A stretch of 18,641 bases of DNA from CAZUUO01 sp964622665 (GCA_964622665.1 CAZUUO010000016.1:1-18641); one strand, 5' to 3'; positions 7,923 to 14,711 are shown, numbered from the stretch's first letter. The notes: a model not told the origin generated them from the sequence alone. A program made the numbers and translations.

Positions 7923-9006
7923 AGGTTTGTAATAATTTCTCGTATTGGGTAATCGTGGTATCCCATGAAAATTTTTCAGCCTGTTTTTTAATTTTTTCAC
8001 TCATCTCGAGGTGGAGATTTTGGTTTTCGAGCATGGTTTTAATTGCCTCGTACCATTCATCGCTGCGGTAGGGATCTGCGTACCATGCTGTTTCTTCGAG
8101 TGTTTCTTGAAGAGAAGGGATACGCGAGACTATCGCGGGTACTCCTTGTATACCACCTTCAAGGGGGGGAAGTCCAAAACCTTCAAACCGTGAGGGGTAC
8201 AGTGTTGCGTATGCATGTGCAATGAGTGCTTGTTTAATATCGTGTTGCACATATCCTAAATAATGAAATCGTTGTGTGCCCAATTCTTGTGTAAAGTGAT
8301 TGAGGATTTTTTTTCCCTGAAATCCGAGTACTCCTAAGAGTATGACATGTACGTCACTAAATTTTGGTTGTTGCAGTAAGTCACGTAAGGGACGAATGAG
8401 TATTTCAAGATTTTTGCGAGGTTCAATAGAAGAAAGAATGAGAAGATATTTTTCTGGAATTTGGGGGAGTTGCAATACTGAGGTTTGTTTTTCAATTCCT
8501 GGATGGATAACGGTTATTTTTTCTTCAGGAATTCCAAGGGTTTCCACGATATCTTTTGCGGTTGTTTGTGAAACAGCGATAATATTTTGTGCGCGATGTG
8601 CCAATTTTTTTATGTTCACCGCGTAGTGCCACCATCTATTTTTTATGGCGTAGGTTTTGGTAATGTGGAGAAATGATAAATCATGAATCGTGATGATCAG
8701 TGGGGTTTTTGGTTTTGTGTTGATGATGGAACAGTTTGGTAAAAATACAGCATCCACCGGTTCATTGTTGTGCTGTGCAATGAGTTGTTCGATGGTTGGT
8801 CGTTTTGTGATGAGGGTTGCAAGTGTTAATAATTTGTTAGGGATTGACGCGTGGATGTGATTTTTTGTTTCAAATTGTGGTTTATGGATACCAGAGGTGA
8901 AGAGGGTAAGTGTTGGTTTTTTTATTCGCTTGATGAGTTCTTGGGTAACCAAACCAACTCCGGTAAGGGGAGTATTTTGGAGTGGTCGTGCATCAATGAC
9001 TATCAT
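7906..9006 (-). CDS. GT4-type glycosyltransferase (second in cluster)
   Basis: A 366-aa GT4-type glycosyltransferase. It has the N-terminal MIVIDARPLQNTPLTGVGLV glycine loop, ITIHDLSFLHI (105-115), AHRAQNIIAVSQTTAKDI (136-153), SSIEPRKNLEILI (192-204) and the donor motif RFEGFGLPPLEGG (273-285). Similar proteins are often annotated as mannosyltransferases, but the sugar is not certain. The ATG at 9006 overlaps the stop of the upstream glycosyltransferase as ATGA, and its own end overlaps the start of the next one by 17 nt. The three are thus one tightly coupled translation unit. No signal peptide or membrane segment is visible. It probably adds one residue in a lipid-linked surface glycan repeat (inference). 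Confidence 0.88.
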   Translation of the reverse strand: MIVIDARPLQNTPLTGVGLVTQELIKRIKKPTLTLFTSGIHKPQFETKNHIHASIPNKLLTLATLITKRPTIEQLIAQHNNEPVDAVFLPNCSIINTKPKTPLIITIHDLSFLHITKTYAIKNRWWHYAVNIKKLAHRAQNIIAVSQTTAKDIVETLGIPEEKITVIHPGIEKQTSVLQLPQIPEKYLLILSSIEPRKNLEILIRPLRDLLQQPKFSDVHVILLGVLGFQGKKILNHFTQELGTQRFHYLGYVQHDIKQALIAHAYATLYPSRFEGFGLPPLEGGIQGVPAIVSRIPSLQETLEETAWYADPYRSDEWYEAIKTMLENQNLHLEMSEKIKKQAEKFSWDTTITQYEKLLQTYEHRY

Positions 9007-10082
9007 ATACCCTCGACTAATTTTCGAATTGCTTGTTTAAAATTGAGAGTATCAAATTTTTTTGCATGTTCAATTATGCGATCAGTATCCCACGTATAGT
9101 TTTCCCATGCACTGAGTACGTCACAGAGTGATTCCCAGGTTTGATTATCAAAAAATACTCCGGTTACATTTTCTTGTACGGTTTCGGTGGCACCACCTTG
9201 TCGCAGTGCAATGACGGGTTTACCAGCGGCCATACTTTCAACCGCGGTAATACCAAAATCTTCATTTTGAGGATTAATGAATGCTTTTGCTTTTGAGAGG
9301 AGTTTCCATTTTTCTTCGTCACTAATTTTACCTACAAAGGTAATTGTTTCTCCTGCCATTTTTTTAAGACGTTCCATTTCAGGACCGTCACCGTATACAA
9401 CAAGAGGGAGGTGTAACCGGTTGCAACATTCGATAGCGAGATCAATGTGTTTATAATATACTAATCTTCCTCCGGTAATAAAATATTCTCCCGCTTGTGG
9501 TGGCAGTGCTTTAGATGTTTCAACGGGTGGGTATATACACTGAGCATCTCTTTTGTAAAATGTTTTGATGCGGTCAACAACGGTACGTGAATTACCAACT
9601 ACGATATCGGGTCGCGTTGATGCAATGGTGTCCCAGGTTCGTAATCGGTGCAAGATGGGAGGGAGGAAAAATTTGATAGCTTTTGATACTTTTAATTCCT
9701 GTACATAGCGTCCACTATCGGTCCACAAAAATCGGGTCGGCGTATGGATATAGGAAATATGGGTGCAGTTGGTTGGAGGAATAATTCCTTTTGCAAATGC
9801 GGAAGTTGATGAAATGATGACCGTGGTATTTTCTTTAAAACGATAACTTTCGGTTGCAAGTGGCATTATGGGGAGCAACCACTGATAGATACGAGTGATG
9901 TTTGGAAATTTTTGGAGAAAGCTCGGTATGATGGTTGCATTTTTGAAACGTTTTTGTACAAATTCAGGATCGTAAAAGAGGGTGTAAATGGGTGCTTCAG
10001 GGAACATTTCATGAAGCGCTAACAAGACGCGTTCTGCGCCACCATCTTGTACCAAATAATCGTGTACCAATGCGATATTCAT
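9003..10082 (-). CDS. GT4-type glycosyltransferase, WbaZ-like (first in cluster)
   Basis: A 359-aa GT4-type glycosyltransferase of the WbaZ-like kind. Hallmarks are MNIALVHDYLVQDGGAERVL (1-20), SSTSAFAKGI (91-100), SYIHTPTRFLWTD (110-122), ITGGRLVYYKHIDLAIE (202-218) and the donor motif NEDFGITAVESMAAGKPV (273-290). Members of this group often use GDP-mannose; that substrate is inference here. The ATG at 10082 lies 56 nt after the sugar transferase stop. Its leader contains an inverted repeat that ends at the start region and no strong Shine-Dalgarno (only GGTAGGG). Its TGA overlaps the next start. It probably acts early, on the sugar that the preceding transferase placed on the polyprenyl carrier. 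Confidence 0.88.
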   Translation of the reverse strand: MNIALVHDYLVQDGGAERVLLALHEMFPEAPIYTLFYDPEFVQKRFKNATIIPSFLQKFPNITRIYQWLLPIMPLATESYRFKENTTVIISSTSAFAKGIIPPTNCTHISYIHTPTRFLWTDSGRYVQELKVSKAIKFFLPPILHRLRTWDTIASTRPDIVVGNSRTVVDRIKTFYKRDAQCIYPPVETSKALPPQAGEYFITGGRLVYYKHIDLAIECCNRLHLPLVVYGDGPEMERLKKMAGETITFVGKISDEEKWKLLSKAKAFINPQNEDFGITAVESMAAGKPVIALRQGGATETVQENVTGVFFDNQTWESLCDVLSAWENYTWDTDRIIEHAKKFDTLNFKQAIRKLVEGI

Positions 10083-10084
10083 AT

Positions 10085-10128
10085 CATTACCCTACCAAAT
10101 AGGGGGTGTGTGGGGGAAGTGGGTAATG
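10085..10128 (-). promoter_or_regulatory. Inverted repeat in the leader of the first glycosyltransferase
   Basis: Perfect 8-bp inverted repeat CATTACCC/GGGTAATG (10085-10092 with 10121-10128) in the 56-nt gap before the glycosyltransferase ATG at 10082. The loop contains two C5 runs on the mRNA. The 3' arm overlaps the only plausible ribosome binding region, so the fold could mask initiation. Function is inferred; it could be chance. Confidence 0.4.
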
Positions 10129-10138
10129 TTTTCCGTTG

Positions 10139-11563
10139 TTAAACGGTTGCACCTTTTTTTGAAAGAATGACGAAAGGGGTTTTCAGGATGATGAATAAAT
10201 CCATCGTCAGTGACCAGTGTTCGATATAGAATGCATCAAGTTTTGCTTCTTCATCAAATACTAAATCGGAGCGACCGCTGATTTGTGCGAGTCCTGTGAT
10301 TCCTGGTTTTATGGAGAGTACTATTTTGTGATGTTTTTCGTAGTTTTGTACCTCTCGTACTTGGTGAGGGCGGGGGCCAACAATACTCATTTCACCTTTC
10401 AGCACATTGAAAAAATTGGGGAATTCATCAAGTGATAATTTACGGAGTATTTTGCCCAGTGGTGTGACGCGGGGATCATCTTTAATTTTATATACCGCAC
10501 CTTTTTTGCTTTGTTTTGCGATAAGTTCTTTTTCGTAGGTGAGCGCTTGTGAAGAATTTTTAAATTGTTCACCAATTGAAAATTTTTGGTACATGGTTCT
10601 GAATTTGTATACAGAAAATAGATTACCTTTTTCGCCGACACGTTCATTTTTAAACAAAACTGGTTTTCCGGATTCTAGCAAGATGGCAAATGCGAGTAGG
10701 AGATAGAGTGGTGAAAATATTATGATGAAGGTGAGTGAGAATATCACATCAAATATTCGTTTTGAAATTCTACCCCATCCATCAAGGGGTGTTCGTTTTA
10801 TTTCAATGACAGGGATTGTGTTAATTATTGAAATTTCACGTTTTGGTGCTGTGATGGCAAATAAATTCGCAGTATATCGAAAACTGATGTGGTGCTCTTG
10901 CGCAAAGCTAATCATCGATAATGAAGTGCGTTCATCGGCGGTGTCACAACTAATAATACCATCTACCTTTTTTTGGGCGATCAGTTTTTTTATGTTTGTT
11001 AGCGTATCTTCGTTCCAGTTGGCAAATGTTTTATAAATACTCACTCCAAAACGGGGATTTTTTTGGTACTCCTCTTTAAGGTTTTTAGCTGTTTTTTCAT
11101 TACCAATAATAATGAGTGATGAAAGTCCAATTCCTTGTTTATAGAGATTGTATTGCATCGTACGAATTGCAATTCTTCCCAGTGTTACAAAGATTATGGC
11201 GAGTATCCACGCTGCTAATACGATGAATCGAGAATTGAATAGTTCACCGCGCAAAAAGATGATGATGGCGATAATCGCAAGTCCTGCAGTGGAAGCTGAT
11301 ATAATTTTATGTATTTCTCTACTGAATTTTTGGTGATGTGCTGACGTATACAGTCCAAATGTTGCGTATACGCCAATCCATACTATGGTTATGACAATGC
11401 TTGCCCAGAGGTATTCATTAGGGTCGATGCCGACATTTACTTTTCGTAATGTTGAAAAAAAGGGGGACATGCGAATCCCATATGCTGTTAATGCTGCAGA
11501 CAATAATGCGATTATGTCGACAGGTAAGCGCGCAAAGGTGAAGAGTAGATCGCTCCGTTTCAT
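10139..11563 (-). CDS. Polyprenyl-phosphate sugar-1-phosphate transferase (WcaJ/WbaP-like)
   Basis: A 474-aa integral membrane enzyme that starts surface glycan synthesis by moving a sugar-1-phosphate from a nucleotide sugar to undecaprenyl phosphate. Membrane segments lie near residues 12-30, 52-72, 88-104 and 112-130. A Rossmann-like middle domain follows (LIIIGNEKTAKNLKEE, 150-165). The catalytic C-terminal bacterial sugar transferase domain (PF02397) begins SKRIFDVIFS (267-276). Its signatures are NERVGEKGNLFSVYKFRTM (306-324), LSLDEFPNFFNVLKGEMSIVGPRP (located at 376-399) and KPGITGLAQISGRSD (419-433). I chose the ATG at 11563 rather than the in-frame ATG at 11602. An extended -10 and a TTG-type -35 lie immediately upstream, so the first 13 codons of the longer form would be promoter DNA. 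The three glycosyltransferases follow. Length fits the PglC-extended (large) subgroup. The sugar cannot be read from the sequence. Confidence 0.9.
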   Translation of the reverse strand: MKRSDLLFTFARLPVDIIALLSAALTAYGIRMSPFFSTLRKVNVGIDPNEYLWASIVITIVWIGVYATFGLYTSAHHQKFSREIHKIISASTAGLAIIAIIIFLRGELFNSRFIVLAAWILAIIFVTLGRIAIRTMQYNLYKQGIGLSSLIIIGNEKTAKNLKEEYQKNPRFGVSIYKTFANWNEDTLTNIKKLIAQKKVDGIISCDTADERTSLSMISFAQEHHISFRYTANLFAITAPKREISIINTIPVIEIKRTPLDGWGRISKRIFDVIFSLTFIIIFSPLYLLLAFAILLESGKPVLFKNERVGEKGNLFSVYKFRTMYQKFSIGEQFKNSSQALTYEKELIAKQSKKGAVYKIKDDPRVTPLGKILRKLSLDEFPNFFNVLKGEMSIVGPRPHQVREVQNYEKHHKIVLSIKPGITGLAQISGRSDLVFDEEAKLDAFYIEHWSLTMDLFIILKTPFVILSKKGATV

Positions 11564-11573
11564 ATTACTTCGT

Positions 11574-11602
11574 AGTATGCCATATTTTTTGTTTAAAAAC
11601 AA
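11574..11602 (-). promoter_or_regulatory. Promoter of the polysaccharide cluster
   Basis: Minus strand: TTGTTT (11602-11597), 17 nt, CATACT (11579-11574) with an extended TG-G. The predicted start is about 11567, 4 nt before the ATG at 11563. The -35 box begins right after the stop codon (11605-11603) of the small upstream gene. Confidence 0.55.
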
Positions 11603-11755
11603 TTACGAATGTTTGAGGATTGTGGTTTTATTTTTTGCGCGATTGTAGGGTCCACCCTTTTTAGGAGGGATTATTTTTGATTTTTTAATTGAGGGTTTTC
11701 TTGATTTTGTTAAAATTTCTGTGATTGAGGGGAGTGGTACGGTTATTTTTTTCAT
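11603..11755 (-). CDS. Small basic protein, 50 aa, unrecognised
   Basis: An unannotated-size reading frame: MKKITVPLPSITEILTKSRK, then a Lys/Pro-rich middle (PSIKKSKIIPPKKGGPYNRA) and KNKTTILKHS, ending TAA. Roughly 15 of 50 residues are basic and only one is acidic, suggesting nucleic acid or ribosome binding (inference). Support for it being real is the extended -10 box TGGTACAAT. That box ends 8 nt before the ATG, the same spacing as at the transketolase and DsbA genes, so the mRNA would be leaderless. The codons also run without a stop through an otherwise gene-free stretch. It lies between the ncRNA terminator and the polysaccharide promoter. I recognise no family. KKGGPYNR loosely recalls the KGKGSY.RK stretch of ArfA-type ribosome rescue factors, but this is too short to count as evidence. 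Confidence 0.5.
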   Translation of the reverse strand: MKKITVPLPSITEILTKSRKPSIKKSKIIPPKKGGPYNRAKNKTTILKHS

Positions 11756-11763
11756 ACGTTACC

Positions 11764-11772
11764 ATTGTACCA
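11764..11772 (-). promoter_or_regulatory. Extended -10 upstream of the 50-aa gene
   Basis: Minus strand TGGTACAAT (TG-G-TACAAT). It ends 8 nt before the ATG at 11755, predicting a start near 11757. The -35 region would fall inside the ncRNA terminator hairpin and is poor (TTCTCG), so the extended element would have to carry it. Confidence 0.45.
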
Positions 11773-11803
11773 AAAACAAAAAATCCCGAGAACGGGATTT
11801 TTT
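11772..11803 (-). terminator. Strong terminator of the minus-strand ncRNA
   Basis: 11-bp perfect stem AAAAAATCCCG/CGGGATTTTTT (11778-11788 with 11793-11803) around an AGAA/TTCT loop. On the minus strand the hairpin ends in T6, then GTTTTT. The symmetric A/T tails make it bidirectional, but the promoter at 12199-12227 shows the minus strand is the one it serves. Confidence 0.85.
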
Positions 11804-12193
11804 AGAGCTTAAGACGTTAGTGATGAGGTCGAGTGTCTCGCGTGGGATCTACGGTGTGCATATGTTCGCACGAATTGAGATCACGAGAAACAGTAGATTA
11901 AATCCAGCACATCCCGCGCTGCAGAGAGAAACAGCGCGAAGCTGTTTACAAATCCTTATATCCGAATCCGTTTATAAGGTCGCATTGCGGGAGTGCACCA
12001 GATGGGTTCATGCAAAGTGTGAGCGTGCATGTCGCTCTCCTCCTCATCACAAACATCTCAAATTGTTAAGTCAGGGTGCAGGGGAAGACATAAGCCTTCC
12101 ACCCGCGCCCCCGCATCCGGCAGTTTTCCAAAAGGGGGTTTTGTAAACAGCCGGATGTGGGAGCACGGATCTGTTACGCTTTGTTATCGTAAC
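11778..12193 (-). ncRNA. Structured non-coding RNA of about 415 nt, class unknown
   Basis: Bounded by a consensus promoter (start near 12192) and an 11-bp intrinsic terminator, with no convincing reading frame inside. It is visibly more GC-rich than its flanks. On the RNA, local hairpins are: GTTACG/CGTAAC at the 5' end (12188-12193 with 12173-12178); CATCCGGC/GCCGGATG (12150-12157 with 12114-12121); GAGCG/CGCTC (12033-12037 with 12021-12025); CCTTATA/TATAAGG (11973-11979 with 11954-11960); and CGCGCTG/CAGCGCG (11932-11938 with 11915-11921). Two long-range helices join distant parts: a 12-bp one (12140-12151 with 11941-11952) and a 9-bp one (12042-12050 with 11820-11828). Their order is interleaved, a pseudoknot. 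I see no tmRNA acceptor, T-arm or tag frame, no SRP domain IV, no RNase P cores and no simple 6S rod. It is divergent from rnpB, as expected of an abundant housekeeping RNA (inference). Confidence 0.75.
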
Positions 12194-12198
12194 GAAGT

Positions 12199-12227
12199 AG
12201 TATAGCAGATAATACCTATTTTGTCAA
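12199..12227 (-). promoter_or_regulatory. Consensus promoter of the ncRNA
   Basis: Minus strand: perfect TTGACA (12227-12222), 17-nt spacer, TATACT (12204-12199) with an extended TG-C. It is the strongest promoter in the window. The predicted start, about 12192, coincides with the first base of the 5' hairpin of the RNA. Confidence 0.85.
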
Positions 12228-12258
12228 GTATATTATGGATATTTATAGAGTATATTAT
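12227..12258. repeat. Two direct AGTATATTAT repeats, 22-bp period
   Basis: AGTATATTAT at 12227-12236 and 12249-12258, one copy every two helical turns, beginning at the edge of the ncRNA -35 box. Could be a regulator site or simply AT-rich upstream DNA. Confidence 0.35.
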
Positions 12259-12270
12259 CTAAATTTAGAT
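12257..12270. promoter_or_regulatory. 14-bp perfect palindrome in the divergent spacer
   Basis: ATCTAAATTTAGAT, 30-43 bp upstream of the ncRNA -35. The surrounding spacer 12228-12347 holds no gene and is extremely AT-rich. It separates the ncRNA promoter from the rnpB promoter and may act as upstream (UP-like) elements for both, or as an operator. Confidence 0.3.
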
Positions 12271-12347
12271 GTTTTATTGTTATTTTATGTAAAGTTATGT
12301 ATATACAAATTTTAGTATCTCGCTGTATAGTATGGGTACATCTTTCA

Positions 12348-12377
12348 TTGACGGTATACGGTAATTTGTGATATTTT
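12348..12377 (+). promoter_or_regulatory. Promoter of rnpB
   Basis: TTGACG (12348-12353), 18-nt spacer, TATTTT (12372-12377) with an extended TG-A. The predicted start at about 12384 is exactly the first base of the P1 helix of RNase P RNA. Confidence 0.7.
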
Positions 12378-12383
12378 ATGATT

Positions 12384-12820
12384 GTTCTGTAAGAATATCT
12401 CCAGACAATAGCGGATGTAGCGCAAGCTACAGACGAGGAAAGTCCGAACACCCGTATAGCAATATACGCCAAAAACGCCGGGTAACGCCCGGGCAATGAT
12501 GAGATAATACATAATCTCATCTGACGGAAAGTGCCACAGAGACAATACTAGCCCCGACTTGTCGGGGTGAAAAGTGAAAAGGATACTGGTGGGTTGTGTG
12601 CCAGATACGGCAAGCGTATCACTGCTTTTATAAGTAGCGTACAGATTCTACGGTATCGGGTAATACGCGAGTATTACGACTGGTAAACCCCGTTTGGTGC
12701 AAGTGAAACCCATGCTTGAGTATTGCAGCAATGTAATACCTAGAGAGATTATTGTCCGCTCAATTATGTGAATAATGGAGTGACAGAATTCGGCTTATCG
12801 GAGTGCTATTCTTGCAGAAC
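12384..12820 (+). ncRNA. rnpB: RNase P RNA, bacterial type A
   Basis: The catalytic RNA of RNase P, which cuts the 5' leader from pre-tRNAs. The ends are set by a 14-bp P1 helix (12384-12397 with 12807-12820, one G-U). Conserved cores are present: GAGGAAAGTCC (12435-12445), ACGGAAAGTGCCACAGAGA (12524-12542), GGTAAACCCC (12682-12691) and ACAGAATTCGGCTTAT (12783-12798). P3 is a short GTAGC-GCAA-GCTAC hairpin and P12 is CCCCGAC/GTCGGGG. The P15 region reads CAAGTG, loop AAACC, CATGCTTG (12700-12718). It therefore appears to lack P16-P17 and the GGU that in E. coli pairs with the tRNA CCA end. About 437 nt, normal for type A. It is transcribed toward RNase J and shares its terminator. Confidence 0.95.
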
Positions 12821-12822
12821 AT

Positions 12823-12853
12823 AAAAAACCCGCGATTTACTCGCGGGCTTTTT
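12823..12853. terminator. Bidirectional terminator shared by rnpB and RNase J
   Basis: 7-bp GC-rich stem CCCGCGA/TCGCGGG (12829-12835 with 12841-12847), loop TTTAC, flanked by A6 on the left and CTTTTTA on the right. It ends rnpB on the plus strand and the RNase J mRNA (stop at 12861) on the minus strand. Confidence 0.9.
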
Positions 12854-12860
12854 ATATTTG

Positions 12861-14699
12861 TTATACATCGATAAGTACCGGAAGTACCATTGGTCGGCGA
12901 TGGGTGTAGTTGAAGAGAAATTCTCCTACTTCATCCCGAATTTTCTTTTTAATGATATCTTCAAATGCTTCGTGGGTGTGGTCGGCATTTTGTAAAATGG
13001 CACGAACTTTACCGCGACATTTTTCAATTAATTCTCGGTTATCTTTCATGTAAATAAATCCACGAGAGATGAGGTCGGGATTACCAACCATTTCACCGGT
13101 TTTGCGCTTAATGGTAACAATGACCACAAACATACCATCATCAGCGAGTGTCTGACGTTCGCGAAGGACAACGTGTGAAACGTCTCCAACACCTAAACCA
13201 TCCACCATCACGTATTCGGTTTCTACGTGTTCTTTGGTGAGACGGCATCCGTTTTCATCACATTCAACGATTTGTCCGTTGTCTGCAATAATGGTGTTTT
13301 CACGTTTGACTCCGGCAATTACCGCAAGGTCGGTGTGGGTGTGTAACATGAAGCGGTTACCGTGAATTGGCATGAAGTATTGAGGTGAGGTTAAACGCAC
13401 CATCAATTTCAAATCTTCTTGTTTTGCGTGTCCGCCGGCGTGCACGTCCATCATTTTGTAATGGATAATATTTGCCCCCTTGCGAACAAGTGTATCTTTT
13501 AAGGTTTGTACACTGCGTTCATTTCCCGGAATAACGGATGATGAGAAAATAACTGAATCACCTTGGCGAATTTGCACACTGCGATGTTCGCCCATAGCAA
13601 TACGCATAAGTGCTGCATTTTTTTCTCCTTGTGCACCCGTACAAATAATCATCACGCGATTGTCGGGCAATGTTTTTAATTCTTGGTCAGTTTGGATAAA
13701 TAATCCTGGTTTGTATTTGAGGTAGCCAAGTTCATGCGCTAAATCAATGGTTGTTTGCATGGAACGACCAACGGTTAACACTTTACGGTTGCTCTTTTCA
13801 GCTGCCCACAACAATTGTTGTACGCGAGACAATAATGATGAGAAGGTTCCCACAATAATACGTCCTTGTGTTTCTGCTACTACTCGCTCCAATTCATCAC
13901 CAACGATTTTTTCACTGATTTGGTGACCAGGTGATTCAGCATCGGTTGAATCTGAAAGTAGTAAGAGTGGTTTAAATGAACCAAAGTTTGCGATACGTTG
14001 CAAATCAGCGGGTTCATCGTTAACTGGGCTGTAATCAAATTTAAAGTCTCCCGTATAAAGAATTTTTCCATACGGAGTATCTAAACAAGCACCAAAGGCA
14101 TCACTAATATTATGGTTAATGTGAAATGGTTGAAAAGTAAAATGAGTACCGATTTTAAAGGTGTCATTATCCTTTTTAACAATTACCATGCGAGGTGGTG
14201 GACAGTCACGTTGTTCTTCAACGCGTTTTCTAATCATCCCTGCAGTTAAGGGCGCTGTATAGATAGTAGGATTTCCCAAGGGTCCCAAAATGTGAGCAAT
14301 ACCACCGATGTGATCCATGTGACCGTGTGTCACAATGATTCCTCTAATGTTTTTTGCCTTTTCTTTGAGTGATGAGATGTTGGGAATGATGTAATCAATT
14401 CCGTGCATTTCTGCTTCAGGAAATTGAAGACCGGCGTCGATAATCACGATATCTTCACCACATTCAAACACGGTACAGTTACGGCCGATTTCTTCTAAAC
14501 CGCCTAACGCGTACACCTTTAATTTTTCATTCACTTCGGGAATAACAATTTTTCGTTGTTGTCCGTAAGGGTGAGGGAATGAGGCACCGCTATTTGCTGG
14601 TCTTTCGCCGCCGGTAAATCGTTGATTATTACCACGATTTTGGTGGTATTGATTTGGTCCGCGATGATAAGAAGCTTTTTTTCTAGGTTCTTTCGTCAT
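12861..14699 (-). CDS. rnj: Ribonuclease J
   Basis: A 612-aa metallo-beta-lactamase/beta-CASP nuclease, in the cytoplasm. It has endonuclease and 5'-3' exonuclease activity in mRNA decay and rRNA maturation. Visible motifs are ALGGLEEIGRNCTVFE (64-79), the Zn motif THGHMDHIGG (124-133), HINHNISDA (193-201), LYTGDFKFD (214-222), the beta-CASP text DAGLQFPE and GTFSSLLSRVQQ (284-295), GGHAKQEDL (422-430) and the final PIHGNRFML (444-452). A C-terminal domain ends in FNYTHRRPMVLPVLIDV. The N-terminal ~45 residues are an extra basic, Asn/Gly/Arg-rich tail (HRGPNQYHQNRGNN), probably disordered and RNA-binding. The start is ATG 14699 rather than the in-frame ATG at 14723, because a TATAAT box ends 6 nt upstream, predicting transcription to begin on the ATG itself. 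It is monocistronic, with a terminator shared with rnpB. Confidence 0.95.
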   Translation of the reverse strand: MTKEPRKKASYHRGPNQYHQNRGNNQRFTGGERPANSGASFPHPYGQQRKIVIPEVNEKLKVYALGGLEEIGRNCTVFECGEDIVIIDAGLQFPEAEMHGIDYIIPNISSLKEKAKNIRGIIVTHGHMDHIGGIAHILGPLGNPTIYTAPLTAGMIRKRVEEQRDCPPPRMVIVKKDNDTFKIGTHFTFQPFHINHNISDAFGACLDTPYGKILYTGDFKFDYSPVNDEPADLQRIANFGSFKPLLLLSDSTDAESPGHQISEKIVGDELERVVAETQGRIIVGTFSSLLSRVQQLLWAAEKSNRKVLTVGRSMQTTIDLAHELGYLKYKPGLFIQTDQELKTLPDNRVMIICTGAQGEKNAALMRIAMGEHRSVQIRQGDSVIFSSSVIPGNERSVQTLKDTLVRKGANIIHYKMMDVHAGGHAKQEDLKLMVRLTSPQYFMPIHGNRFMLHTHTDLAVIAGVKRENTIIADNGQIVECDENGCRLTKEHVETEYVMVDGLGVGDVSHVVLRERQTLADDGMFVVIVTIKRKTGEMVGNPDLISRGFIYMKDNRELIEKCRGKVRAILQNADHTHEAFEDIIKKKIRDEVGEFLFNYTHRRPMVLPVLIDV

Positions 14700-14705
14700 A
14701 AATAA

Positions 14706-14711
14706 ATTATA
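14706..14711 (-). promoter_or_regulatory. -10 box of the RNase J gene
   Basis: Perfect TATAAT on the minus strand, ending 6 nt before the ATG at 14699, so the expected start is at the ATG (leaderless). I see no convincing -35; the surroundings are AT-rich. Confidence 0.5.

Noticed and set aside
11640..11680. CCCTTTTTAGGAGGG with following T-runs as a plus-strand terminator
   Set aside because: The stem is short (4 bp), no plus-strand transcript leads into it, and it lies inside the 50-aa gene.
11721..12146. 141-codon plus-strand open frame over the ncRNA
   Set aside because: It runs through the ncRNA terminator and structured region, has odd Cys/Arg/Pro-rich composition, no ribosome site or promoter, and is opposite to the strong minus-strand promoter.
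11778..12193. tmRNA (ssrA)
   Set aside because: Length is right, but there is no tRNA-like acceptor pairing of the ends, no T-arm near the 3' end and no tag reading frame ending in Ala-Ala-stop.
12233..12545. Minus-strand open frames of 95 and 66 codons
   Set aside because: They lie antisense to the rnpB 5' half and its promoter, with no start signals and no protein-like composition.
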